Below the pieces are notes generated by a model. It saw nothing but the letters and a program-made list of their open reading frames with translations. It was not told the DNA's origin and did no database searches. Below, piece by piece: positions 45,729 through 54,330 of a stretch of DNA of 64,000 bases. The stretch comes from JAAYUJ01 sp963698165 (GTDB lineage: Bacteria; Desulfobacterota; Syntrophobacteria; Syntrophobacterales; Syntrophobacteraceae): assembly GCA_963698165.1 (NCBI GenBank), contig CAVOPT010000023.1, positions 1 to 64,000 on the forward strand. Direction: 5' to 3'. A program made the translations under genes and the position numbers. Each line of letters starts with the position of its first letter. Position 1 is the first letter of the stretch.

Positions 45729-47060
45729 ATGATAGACGAGATCATGGGCATTGTGATGGCGAGGGACCCTTACGAGAAGGAATTCCATCAGGCGGTGAGA
45801 GAAGTTGTCGAGTCGATCCAGCCTGTAATGGAGGCCAATCCGCGATATCGGCAGGCGAAGATCCTGGAGAGGATCACGGAGCCGGAGCGGGTGATCATGT
45901 TCCGGGTGCCCTGGATGGATGATCAGGGCAATGTTCAGGTCAACCGGGGATACCGCATTCAGATGAGCAGCGCCATCGGGCCGTACAAGGGGGGGATTCG
46001 CTTTCACCCTTCGGTCACCTTGAGCACCCTCAAGTTTCTCGGTTTCGAGCAGACCTTCAAGAACGCTCTGACCACTCTGCCCATGGGCGGAGGCAAGGGC
46101 GGCTCCGACTTCAATCCCAAGGGCAAATCGGACAATGAGGTGATGCGTTTCTGCCACAGCTTCATGCTGGAGCTCTTCCGGCACATCGGCCCCGACACGG
46201 ACGTTCCCGCGGGCGATTTGGGAGTGGGGAAGCGGGAGGTCGGATATCTCTTCGGAATGTACAAGAAGCTCCACAACGAATTCACCGGTGTATTCACCGG
46301 AAAGGGCCTCAGTTGGGGCGGAAGCCTCATTCGCCCCGAGGCGACCGGGTACGGCGTGGTCTACTTCCTGGAGGAAATGCTGGCGACCCGTGGTGACACC
46401 CTTGCGGGAAAGACCGTGGCCATCTCGGGGTACGGAAACGTGGGGACCTACGTGGTTGAAAAGGTGAACCAGCTCGGTGGAAAGGTGATCACCCTGGCCG
46501 ACGAGTTTGGGTACGCCTTGGATCCTGATGGAATCAAGGGCGAGAAGCTGGAGTACATGGAGAAGCTCTGGACGGTGTACCGCAAATCGGCCAAGGAGTA
46601 TGCCGACAAGTTCGGCTGCGAGTGGGTGCCCGATAAACGCCCCTGGGAAGTCAAATGCGACATTGCCATTCCCACTGCCATGGAGAACGAACTGAACGGG
46701 GAAAATGCCAGGACGCTCGTGCAGAACGGGTGCAAGGTGGTCGTTGAGGCCGCCAATATGCCGTGCACTCCGGAGGCTGTGCACGAGTTCCATGCCAGTG
46801 GCATTCCTTTTGCCCCGGGAAAGGCGGCCAATGCAGGTGGAGTGGCCACCTCAGGGCTCGAAATGACCCAGAACAGCATGCGACTCAGCTGGACGAGCGA
46901 GGAAGTAGACGCTCGCCTGAGAATCATCATGAAAACGATTCATAACAGCTGTCTTGATGCGGCAGCGCAATACGGTTCCCCGGGCAACTATGTCAAGGGC
47001 GCCAACATTGCCGGGTTCACCAAGGTGGTTGATGCCATGATGGACCAGGGTCTGGTGTGA
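45729..47060 (+). CDS. gdhA: Glutamate dehydrogenase, copy 2 (cofactor segment altered)
   Basis: A 443-residue paralogue of the first glutamate dehydrogenase. It keeps PMGGGKGGSDFNPKGKS, PAGDLGVGKREVG and the Rossmann loop GYGNV. The cofactor-selecting segment reads LADEFGYALDPDG instead of the LSDSNG of copy 1. This resembles NAD-type clostridial enzymes more than NADP-type enzymes, so a switch toward NAD is plausible. A GGAGGGC ribosome site precedes ATG 45729. With the taurine cluster starting 170 bases downstream, it could deaminate glutamate formed from taurine nitrogen. Cofactor choice is inference. Confidence 0.92.
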   Translation: MIDEIMGIVMARDPYEKEFHQAVREVVESIQPVMEANPRYRQAKILERITEPERVIMFRVPWMDDQGNVQVNRGYRIQMSSAIGPYKGGIRFHPSVTLSTLKFLGFEQTFKNALTTLPMGGGKGGSDFNPKGKSDNEVMRFCHSFMLELFRHIGPDTDVPAGDLGVGKREVGYLFGMYKKLHNEFTGVFTGKGLSWGGSLIRPEATGYGVVYFLEEMLATRGDTLAGKTVAISGYGNVGTYVVEKVNQLGGKVITLADEFGYALDPDGIKGEKLEYMEKLWTVYRKSAKEYADKFGCEWVPDKRPWEVKCDIAIPTAMENELNGENARTLVQNGCKVVVEAANMPCTPEAVHEFHASGIPFAPGKAANAGGVATSGLEMTQNSMRLSWTSEEVDARLRIIMKTIHNSCLDAAAQYGSPGNYVKGANIAGFTKVVDAMMDQGLV

Positions 47061-47132
47061 GCCCGCGATCCGAAGAGTTCTTTACGGATTTTCCCTCCCA
47101 CGTGGAATGGAAAACCGCAAGGATAGTTCATT

Positions 47133-47160
47133 CAGGTGAATCGATGGAAGGAATCACCTG
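47133..47160 (+). promoter_or_regulatory. Inverted repeat CAGGTGA-N14-TCACCTG upstream of xsc
   Basis: A perfect 7-bp inverted repeat (47133-47139 and 47154-47160) lies 70 bases before the xsc start. As DNA it could be a two-site operator; as RNA it would form a hairpin in the leader. A GntR/FCD regulator encoded in the same cluster is a candidate binder, though its usual sites are shorter-spaced. Confidence 0.4.
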
Positions 47161-47229
47161 ATTCTGGATGGATGAGAGAAGTTGTGTTTTCGACAAGCAA
47201 TCGAAGTGGAAAGAGAAAGGAGATCAGTC

Positions 47230-48960
47230 GTGAGCAAAATGAAGATGACCCCCAGTGAGGCATTGGTTGAAACCATGGCGGCGGAAGGCGTGAAGAATGT
47301 CTTCGGGATCGTGGGATCCGCATTCATGGATGCACTGGATATTTTCCCGTCGGCAGGCATCCGTTTCATCCCCGTGGCACACGAACAGGCAGCCTGCCAC
47401 GCCGCTGACGGACTGGCCCGGGTGACGGGAAAGCCCCAGTGCTGCATCGCTCAAAACGGCCCCGGCGCTGCAAACTTTGTGTCGGCCATGGTGGCGGCAT
47501 TCTGGGCCCACTCCCCTGTCGTCGCCCTCACGCCCGAAACCGGATCCAAGGGAATCGGGACCGGCGGATTTCAGGAACTGGACCAAATGGCCATGTTCCA
47601 GAATCAGACCGTGTACCAGGTGAGGGTCAATCGCCCCGACCGCATGTCGGAGCTTGCCAGGCGCGCGTTCTACATGGCCAAGAACCTCAATGGCCCGACC
47701 CAGCTGAACATCCCTCGGGACTACTTCTACGGGGAGCTCGAGGATGAGATCTACACCACCATGACGGTCTCCCGGGGCATCGGGTCCAAGGAGTCCCTGG
47801 AGGAAGCCGCCAGGCTCCTGGCCAACGCGAAATACCCGGTCATCCTGTCCGGCGGCGGAGTGTCCCAGGCCAACGCGCTGGAAGAGGTCAAGGCTCTCGC
47901 CGAGTACCTGAGCGCGCCCGTTGTCAACAGCTACCTCCACAATGACACCTTTCCCCACAATCACCCTCTCGCCACGGGGCCCATCGGCTACTGCGGGTCC
48001 AAGGCGGCCATGCGCACCATCGCCAAGGCGGACGTCGTCGTTGCCTTAGGATCCCGCATGGGGCCGTTCGGGACCCTGCCCCAGTACGACATGGCCTACT
48101 GGCCCGAGAAGGCCAAGCTGATCCAGGTGGATGTGGATGTGACCGTTCTGGGTCTGAGCAAGAAGGTGGACGTGGCGTGCTGCGCCGATGTGAAGGAGTA
48201 CACGGCGGAGCTCCTCAAGGCCGTCAAGGCCTTGAAGCCCGCGCTTGCGCCCAATAAGAAGCGCCTCGCGGACGTGGAAAAGGAAAAGAAGGCCTGGGGC
48301 GATGAGCTGGAAGGGTGGTCCACTTCCACCAACAAGCTCATGCATCCCCGCCGCTTCCTGCGGGAGCTTTCCCTCGCCATTCCGGAGGGAAGCATCATCT
48401 CCACGGACATCGGGAACAACTCCTCCATGTGCAACGCATACTTCAGGTTCAGCGGAGTTCGCCAGCACATTTCCGCTCTTTCCTGGGGCAACTGCGGTTT
48501 TGCATACGGTGCGGCCATGGGAGCCAAGATCGGCAAGCCGGACACCCCTGTCTTCGCCTTCCAGGGAGACGGCGCCTACGGGATCAGCGGCATCGCCGAA
48601 GTGATGACGGCAGTGCGTGAAAACATCCCGGTCATCGCCATCGTGGCCAACAACCTGGAGTGGGGTGCGGAGAAGAAAAACCAGATCGACTATTACAACA
48701 ACCGGTTCATCGGGGCCAATCTGCGGGAAAACCCCGACTATGCGAAGCTCGCTGACGTCATGGGAGCCAAGGGCTACAAGGTCGAGGACTATCGGGATGT
48801 GCAGGATGTCGTGCGAGACGCCGTGGCATCCGGGAAGCCTTGTGTCATCAACGCCATGATCGAGGGCGGTGAAAATGTACTCGCGGAACCGTTCCGCCGC
48901 GATGCCCTCAAGAAAGCGTGGCGTTTGCTGCCGAAGTACAAGCATCTCAACGTGGAATAG
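47230..48960 (+). CDS. xsc: Sulfoacetaldehyde acetyltransferase
   Basis: A 576-residue thiamine-diphosphate enzyme that converts sulfoacetaldehyde and phosphate into acetyl phosphate and sulfite. Seen: FGIVGSAFMDALDIFP, VAHEQAACHAADG with the cofactor-activating Glu (52), QNGPGAANFVSAM, TPETGSKGIGTGGFQE, SWGNCGFAYGAAMGA and the cofactor motif FQGDGAYG...NNLEW. The TPETGSKGIGTGG region and SCNSSMCN-like segment (DIGNNSSMCNAYF) distinguish Xsc from acetolactate synthase. GTG at 47230 follows AAGGAGAT. Taurine aminotransferase comes next, and acetate kinase downstream uses the acetyl phosphate. Confidence 0.93.
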   Translation: MSKMKMTPSEALVETMAAEGVKNVFGIVGSAFMDALDIFPSAGIRFIPVAHEQAACHAADGLARVTGKPQCCIAQNGPGAANFVSAMVAAFWAHSPVVALTPETGSKGIGTGGFQELDQMAMFQNQTVYQVRVNRPDRMSELARRAFYMAKNLNGPTQLNIPRDYFYGELEDEIYTTMTVSRGIGSKESLEEAARLLANAKYPVILSGGGVSQANALEEVKALAEYLSAPVVNSYLHNDTFPHNHPLATGPIGYCGSKAAMRTIAKADVVVALGSRMGPFGTLPQYDMAYWPEKAKLIQVDVDVTVLGLSKKVDVACCADVKEYTAELLKAVKALKPALAPNKKRLADVEKEKKAWGDELEGWSTSTNKLMHPRRFLRELSLAIPEGSIISTDIGNNSSMCNAYFRFSGVRQHISALSWGNCGFAYGAAMGAKIGKPDTPVFAFQGDGAYGISGIAEVMTAVRENIPVIAIVANNLEWGAEKKNQIDYYNNRFIGANLRENPDYAKLADVMGAKGYKVEDYRDVQDVVRDAVASGKPCVINAMIEGGENVLAEPFRRDALKKAWRLLPKYKHLNVE

Positions 48961-49023
48961 TGCTAATCATCATCCGCATGCGAAGGTATCGTTTGAACGG
49001 CGCATGCAGGATTGGAGGTTTCC

Positions 49024-50391
49024 ATGATCGATCTCAAGAACATTCCCTCATCCAAAGAGGCCCTCGATTCCTACGAGGTAGAAAACCTTTTCCATTCCTG
49101 GGGTTATCAGCCGTCACAGGCTCCCCTGCGGGTGGTCAGCGCCAAGGGTGTGCGGTTCAAGACCGAAGACGGAAGGGAACGCCTGGATTTCAGCTCCTGC
49201 TTCGTGAGCCACAGCATAGGCCATCAGGACCAGCGGGTCGTGGATGCGATTTGCGAGCAGGCAAAATCCCTGACTTCATTTGCCCCGAATTTTTCAACCA
49301 AGCCCAGGGCTCTTTTGGCAAAAATGCTCGCCGAGGTCACCCCTGGCGATCTTTCCCGCACCTTCATTTCCCTTGGAGGCACGGAAGCCAACGAAGCCGC
49401 GGTGAAAATCTGCCACCAGTATACCGGCAAGAGGAAGATGCTGACCCGCTACAGGAGCTACCACGGCGGCACGGCCACTTCCATGACCCTTTCCGCGGGA
49501 GATGCCAGAAGCTGGGCGCAGGTCCTGGGGGGGACGGAGTGGGTCTCGGTTCCTCAACCCTATTGCTATCGGTGCATGTTCGGGCAGAACTACCCCGAAT
49601 GTGGTCTGCAGTGCGTGAAATACGTGGACGAAGTGATCGAGCTCGAGGGGGGCGGCGAGAAGGTTGCCGGCATCATCTTTGAGCCCGTGACCGGGGCCAA
49701 TGGGATCATCGTGCCGCCTCCGGAATACTTTCCACGCCTCAAGGAGGTTTGCGACAAGTGGGGCACGCTGATGGTTGCCGATGAGGTGATGACCGGGTTC
49801 GGGCGCACTGGAAAGTGGTTCGCCATGGATCACTGGGGGGTTGTGCCCGACATCATGACCCTGGCGAAGGGGGCAACCTGCGGATATCTGCCCCTGGGCA
49901 TGACGGTTGTCCGCAAGCACATCGCGGACCGCTTCAAGGAACAGTTCTTCTCACACGGGGCCACTTACGCAGGACACGCCCTGTGCTGCGCGGCGGCGGT
50001 GAGGGTGATCCAGATATACCAGGAAGACAATCTTATCGAGAACTCCGAGAAGATGGGCAAGTACCTCCTGGAGAAGGCGATGGAGCTCAAGGAAAAACAT
50101 CCGTGCATCGGGGATGTGCGGGGCCTCGGATTGTTCGTGGGCTTGGAGCTGGTCAAGAACCGCAAGACACGGGAGCCCATCATCCCCGTGGGGGCGAAGA
50201 TTCGCCCCGGTCTGAATCCCAAGCTCGAAGTTGCCAAGAAGATAGGCGAACTGGGAATGATCGCCATGGCGGCAAACCCGGGCAATGTCATTGCCATGGC
50301 GCCTCCTCTCATCATCAAGAAGGACGAGATCGACGAAGGCGTCGCCATCATGGACAAGGCTCTGGAAGTCGCTGACAAGTATGTAGAATAA
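49024..50391 (+). CDS. tpa: Taurine:pyruvate aminotransferase (class III)
   Basis: A 455-residue PLP enzyme expected to move the amino group of taurine to pyruvate, giving sulfoacetaldehyde and alanine. SLGGTEANEAAVKI, SYHGGT, IIFEPVTGANG, VADEVMTGFGRTG with the ring-nitrogen Asp (253) and TLAKGATCGYLPLG with the Schiff-base Lys (282) fix class III. A cysteine-rich loop YCYRCMFGQNYPECGLQC (about 180-197) is typical of this branch. ATG at 49024 follows GGAGG. It lies 63 bases after xsc, whose substrate it makes; this context drives the specificity call. Confidence 0.87.
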   Translation: MIDLKNIPSSKEALDSYEVENLFHSWGYQPSQAPLRVVSAKGVRFKTEDGRERLDFSSCFVSHSIGHQDQRVVDAICEQAKSLTSFAPNFSTKPRALLAKMLAEVTPGDLSRTFISLGGTEANEAAVKICHQYTGKRKMLTRYRSYHGGTATSMTLSAGDARSWAQVLGGTEWVSVPQPYCYRCMFGQNYPECGLQCVKYVDEVIELEGGGEKVAGIIFEPVTGANGIIVPPPEYFPRLKEVCDKWGTLMVADEVMTGFGRTGKWFAMDHWGVVPDIMTLAKGATCGYLPLGMTVVRKHIADRFKEQFFSHGATYAGHALCCAAAVRVIQIYQEDNLIENSEKMGKYLLEKAMELKEKHPCIGDVRGLGLFVGLELVKNRKTREPIIPVGAKIRPGLNPKLEVAKKIGELGMIAMAANPGNVIAMAPPLIIKKDEIDEGVAIMDKALEVADKYVE

Positions 50392-50553
50392 GCATAGATC
50401 GCCAAAGATGCCCGCGGGCATGCAGTGTCCGAGATCCGTTCCCTGGACGCTGAGCGACAAGGCAGGGCCACCTTCCCTCGCCCCTTCCCTTTGGAGAGGG
50501 GGCCAGGGGAGGAAGGACTGGCAAACCACACGTGGGCGGCTTAGGGGTATACG

Positions 50554-50692
50554 GTTCACTTAAGAGGGTCTCATATTCAGTTCCCCTCCCTTTGGCGGGA
50601 GGGGTCAGGGGAGGGGGTTCATCTCCTTCGTCTTTCACCCTCCCCCAACCCCTCCCATCGAGGGAGGGGAGTTCTAATCACGTTAAGTGAAC
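50554..50692. repeat. MITE-like element with 10-bp terminal inverted repeats
   Basis: GTTCACTTAA (50554-50563) and TTAAGTGAAC (50683-50692) are perfect inverted ends around a 139-base body full of CCCCTCCC/GGGAGGGG palindromes. It lies in the gene-free stretch 50392-50779, whose first part (50470-50520) has another CCCCTTCCCTTTGG...GGCCAGGGGAGG hairpin. It separates the aminotransferase from the stress-protein gene and may stop or process the transcript. Confidence 0.6.
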
Positions 50693-50779
50693 AGCATTGG
50701 GTTTAGGACCTGAATCAGACAAAACCTGCACAGCCCGCGTTAACGGAAAAGATCCACCGAGGTTAAGGAAAATACGACA

Positions 50780-51253
50780 ATGGGATACAAAAAGATTCTC
50801 GTGGCCATGAGCAGAGCATGGGCTGAACCGGTGGTCTTCCAGGAGGCCGCCAGCCTGGCTCAGGAACAGGGCGCTCAACTGTTTCTCTTCCATTGTCTTG
50901 TCCCGGGGACGGTCGCTGAAATGGAAGAAAGCATCGGCACACTGGCGGAGCTCGAAGGATCTGATTCTCAGAGGGTTTTGGGCGAAAGACAGGGGACTGA
51001 GATCAAACAGGCCCATGCCTGGTTGGATGGTTTCGTGAAAGAGGCCGAGGAGAGGCACATCGCGGCCCAAGCCGTCGCCGAAGAGGGTGAGCCCGGGGCC
51101 CGCATCTGCGATCTGGCGACTCGATGGAAAGCCGATTTGGTGGTCATTGGAAAAACAAGGCGAGGATACCTCGTGGAACGTCTTGCGGGAAGCATCGCGA
51201 GCCATGTGATTCATCGTTGTCCATGTTCGGTCCTTTTGGTCCACCAGGGGTGA
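50780..51253 (+). CDS. Universal stress protein (UspA family)
   Basis: A 157-residue single-domain protein. KKILVAMSRAWAE at the start and the nucleotide-binding end DLVVIGKTRRGYLVERLAGSIASHVIHRCPCSVLLV match the Usp fold with its G-x2-G-x9-G-S/T ATP loop in slightly altered form. It lies 42 bases before the transporter ATPase, in the same direction, so it may be induced with taurine uptake. The specific role is unknown. Confidence 0.85.
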   Translation: MGYKKILVAMSRAWAEPVVFQEAASLAQEQGAQLFLFHCLVPGTVAEMEESIGTLAELEGSDSQRVLGERQGTEIKQAHAWLDGFVKEAEERHIAAQAVAEEGEPGARICDLATRWKADLVVIGKTRRGYLVERLAGSIASHVIHRCPCSVLLVHQG

Positions 51254-51294
51254 GGCCCTATCAAATGGTGACAGGCATGGAGATGGAGGAACAG

Positions 51295-52053
51295 ATGGGA
51301 GAAAACGTGGAAGAGCGAACAACCAAAATCGAGGTGAAAAACCTCACCAAACGCTTCGGTGAACTCCTGGTCTTGAACGGCATATCCTTCAACGTTCAGA
51401 AGGGGGAATTCCTCAGCATCGTGGGGCCCACGGGATGCGGCAAGACAACGTTCCTCAACTGTCTGTCCAAGCTCATACCGACTTCGGAAGGGAACATCTT
51501 CATCGATGGAGAAGAGGCCGACCCCAAGAAGCACAACATCTCCTTCGTATTCCAGGAGCCCACCTGCATGCCATGGAGGACGGTGAGGGAAAATGTCGCC
51601 TTTGGGATGGAGGTCAAGCAGTTTCCCAAAGAGAAGCTTGAAGAGAGGTTGAAGTACATTCTGGACCTGGTCGGCCTGACGGACACAGCGGATCTCTACC
51701 CCAACCAGGTTTCAGCCAGCATGGAGCAGAGAATGGCGGTGGCCCGCGCATTCGCCGTGGACCCGGATCTCCTGCTCATGGACGAGCCCTACGGCCAATT
51801 GGATGTCAAGCTGCGCTGTTACTTGGAGGACGAGCTTGTCCGCCTTTGGAAGGCTCTCAAGAGCACCGTCGTCTTCATTACCCACAATGTTGAAGAAGCG
51901 GTCTATGTGGCGGAGCGAATCCTCATCCTGAGCAACAAGCCCACCAGCATCAAGGCCGAGGTGAAGGTGGATCTTCCTCGCCCGAGGAGCCTCATTGACC
52001 CCAAGTTCGTGGAAATCAGAAAACACGTTACGGACCTGATCCGTTGGTGGTAA
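51295..52053 (+). CDS. Sulfonate/taurine-type ABC transporter ATPase with degenerate signature motif
   Basis: A 252-residue ATPase of the TauB/SsuB/NrtD group. Walker A is GPTGCGKT (44-51), Q-loop FQEPTCMPW, Walker B LLLMDEPYGQLD (about 160-170) and switch His in ITHNVEEAVY. The signature motif reads VSASMEQR (139-146) instead of LSGGMxQR, so one of the two ATP sites in a heterodimer with the second ATPase gene (55248) may be inactive. ATG at 51295 has GGAGG five bases upstream. It is first in a five-gene transporter cluster next to taurine catabolic genes. Confidence 0.88.
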   Translation: MGENVEERTTKIEVKNLTKRFGELLVLNGISFNVQKGEFLSIVGPTGCGKTTFLNCLSKLIPTSEGNIFIDGEEADPKKHNISFVFQEPTCMPWRTVRENVAFGMEVKQFPKEKLEERLKYILDLVGLTDTADLYPNQVSASMEQRMAVARAFAVDPDLLLMDEPYGQLDVKLRCYLEDELVRLWKALKSTVVFITHNVEEAVYVAERILILSNKPTSIKAEVKVDLPRPRSLIDPKFVEIRKHVTDLIRWW

Positions 52054-52216
52054 ATTCGCGGACCAGTGAGCAAGAAAGGCCATGGCCGCAGTCTACAGCG
52101 TTCGTTTGAAGGGAGGTGAAAAGGGCAAGGAGGGCGACCGGATTTGTGAAAGGAAGGCGGTTGATTTGGATCACCGGCAATGGAACCTCATGACATTGAC
52201 ATGAAGGAGCAGCAGA

Positions 52217-53287
52217 ATGAAGAAACTGGTTTTCTCCGGGATTTTGGTCCTTTCGGCTTTACTGGCGTTTGGAGCCCTTGGCCCCGCTCAGGCTCAGAAG
52301 CCTATGGTGTTGAACCTGGCATGGCAGCCGGAGCACGAGACGTTCGCCGCGTGGTATGCGAAGGAAAAGGGATGGGACAAGGAAGAAGGGCTGGATTTCC
52401 AGCTGCATTTTTTTGATTCCGGAATGGCGCAAATGGAAGCCCTGCCTGCCAAGCAGTGGGTGATCGCCGGCATGGGCGGTGTCCCCGCCAACGTGGGTGC
52501 CCTCCGCTACGGCACGGTTTTGTTCGCCATCGGCAACGATGAGTCCGAGACCAACTGCGTGATGGTGCGCAAAGACAGCCCCATCCTCAAGACAAAGGGC
52601 TTCAACCCCAAATATCCGGAGGTCTTCGGAAGCCCCGAGACCATCAAGGGAAAGACCATCCTGGCCACGACGGTTTCCTCCGGTCATTTCGCCATGAGCA
52701 AGTGGCTCGAAGTTTTTGGGCTCAAGGACAGTGACGTCGTGCTCAAGAACATGGATCAGGCGCAGGCGGTGGCGGCCTTCGAGGCGGGCATCGGCGACGC
52801 CGTGGTGCTCTGGGCCCCCCATATCTACACCGGCCTTGGCAAAAGCTGGAAAATCGCCGCCAACACCAAGACCTCCGGTGGAGCTCAGCCCATCGTACTC
52901 ATCGCGGAAAAGGAGTTCAGCGAGAAGAATCCCGAAATCATGGCCAAGTTCCTGCGCGTGTATCTGCGCAGCATCAACGCCATCAAGAAAGAGGGCGAGA
53001 AGCTGGTGCCCGAGTACAATAGGTTTTTCAAGGATTGGGCCGGTATGGACCTGAGCCCAGAATCCGCCAAGATGGACCTGCTGATGCACCCGGTGTTCAC
53101 CCTGGAGGAGCAGATCAAGATGTTTGACAGCAGCGCCGGACCGAGTGATGTCCAAAAGTGGCAGCAGGCCATCCTGGACTTCTTCACCGCTCAGGGCAGG
53201 TTCAAGCCCGAAGAGAAGGAAAAGGTGATGAAGAGCGATTACATCACGGGCAAGTTCCTTAAGATGGTCAAAACACCCATTCCCTGA
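52217..53287 (+). CDS. ABC transporter substrate-binding protein, sulfonate/taurine type
   Basis: A 356-residue periplasmic binding protein of the TauA/SsuA/NMT1 family. A clear signal peptide ends in AQA (about residue 26), and the mature chain begins QKPMVLNLAWQPEHETFAAWYAKEKG, followed by two lobes (MGGVPANVGALRYG in the first, AFEAGIGDAVVLWAPHIYTG in the hinge-proximal second). The ligand is inferred to be taurine or a related sulfonate from the neighbouring xsc and tpa. AAGGAGCAGCAG precedes the ATG. Confidence 0.87.
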   Translation: MKKLVFSGILVLSALLAFGALGPAQAQKPMVLNLAWQPEHETFAAWYAKEKGWDKEEGLDFQLHFFDSGMAQMEALPAKQWVIAGMGGVPANVGALRYGTVLFAIGNDESETNCVMVRKDSPILKTKGFNPKYPEVFGSPETIKGKTILATTVSSGHFAMSKWLEVFGLKDSDVVLKNMDQAQAVAAFEAGIGDAVVLWAPHIYTGLGKSWKIAANTKTSGGAQPIVLIAEKEFSEKNPEIMAKFLRVYLRSINAIKKEGEKLVPEYNRFFKDWAGMDLSPESAKMDLLMHPVFTLEEQIKMFDSSAGPSDVQKWQQAILDFFTAQGRFKPEEKEKVMKSDYITGKFLKMVKTPIP

Positions 53288-53352
53288 TGCGGTCGAGGCC
53301 TCGAGACGTGTGAGGGCTGCATGACCTGAGATTGAAATTCAAGAAAGAGAGA

Positions 53353-53382
53353 GGGAGGGCCGGACAATCTTCCGGTCCTCCC
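53353..53382 (+). other. Strong intercistronic hairpin after the binding-protein gene
   Basis: GGGAGGGCCGGA (53353-53364) pairs with TCCGGTCCTCCC (53371-53382), 12 pairs with one G-T, around a six-base loop, about 65 bases after the binding-protein stop. No T-tract follows. Such structures commonly stabilise the abundant binding-protein part of the mRNA or partly end transcription before the permease genes. Confidence 0.55.
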
Positions 53383-53529
53383 GGCAAGGCCGGACAAGGT
53401 ATCGAACAGGGGGGACCCTCTGGCTCCGGAGTCAGGGCCGAGTGGGGCATGGAAAGCGAATGAGATGTTGGCACCCGTTTTAAGGATTTCGTTTCGACAC
53501 TTTTGAACCATTCGGCTGGGAGACGAACC

Positions 53530-54324
53530 ATGGCCTATGAGGAAGTGAAGGTCAAAAAGCCTTTGATGTTAAGAATCCTGCCTGTGGCGAGCCTCTTGCT
53601 CTTCCTGGTGGGCTGGCAGCTGATCGTGGATATGGAAATCGTCCCAAGCAGTATGCTTGCCTCACCCACGCAGGTTTATGAACTCTTTAAGGTCAAGCTC
53701 ACCGAGGCCAATCCGGACGGCGCGGTCTTGGCAAAGCATGCCTGGACAAGCGTACAGGAAGCCTTCACCGGCTACATTCTTGCCCTCCTCTTTGGGATCC
53801 CTCTTGGCCTGCTGATGGGCTGGTTTGTGGTGGTGGAAGGATTGACAAGGCCAATTTTCGAAATGATTCGGCCAATTCCTCCCATTGCGTGGATTCCTTT
53901 GACCATTTTCTGGTTTGGCATCGGCATTACCGGGAAGGTGTTCATCATCTGGATAGCGGGAATCGTTCCCTGCGTGATCAATTCCTACGTGGGAGTGAGA
54001 ATGACCAACCCCACCCTGATCCAGATGGCCCGCACCTACGGCGCCACGGACTGGCAGATTTTCACGAAGCTCTGCGTCCCATCCGCCCTCCCCATGGTCT
54101 TCGGGGCCCTTCAGATCGCCCTTGCCTACTGCTGGACCAACCTGGTGGCTGCGGAGCTCCTGGCGGCCGACAGCGGTCTGGGCTTTCTCATCACCATGGG
54201 CCGCCGCCTGGCCATGCCTGACATGGTGGTTTTGGGCATGGTCATGGTGGGCCTCACCGGCGCGATCATCGGCATCGTTGTGGACTATTTCGAAAAGAAG
54301 CTGCTCGCGGGAATAAGGAGGTAA
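53530..54324 (+). CDS. ABC transporter permease 1, TauC/SsuC type
   Basis: A 264-residue inner-membrane protein with about six helices. The ATPase-coupling EAA loop is MARTYGATDWQIFTKLCVPS, and the family motif PIPPIAWIPLTIFWFGIG appears before it. ATG at 53530 follows GGGAG. The second permease starts six bases after its stop, so the two probably form a heterodimeric channel. Confidence 0.9.
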   Translation: MAYEEVKVKKPLMLRILPVASLLLFLVGWQLIVDMEIVPSSMLASPTQVYELFKVKLTEANPDGAVLAKHAWTSVQEAFTGYILALLFGIPLGLLMGWFVVVEGLTRPIFEMIRPIPPIAWIPLTIFWFGIGITGKVFIIWIAGIVPCVINSYVGVRMTNPTLIQMARTYGATDWQIFTKLCVPSALPMVFGALQIALAYCWTNLVAAELLAADSGLGFLITMGRRLAMPDMVVLGMVMVGLTGAIIGIVVDYFEKKLLAGIRR

Positions 54325-54330
54325 CCAAAA

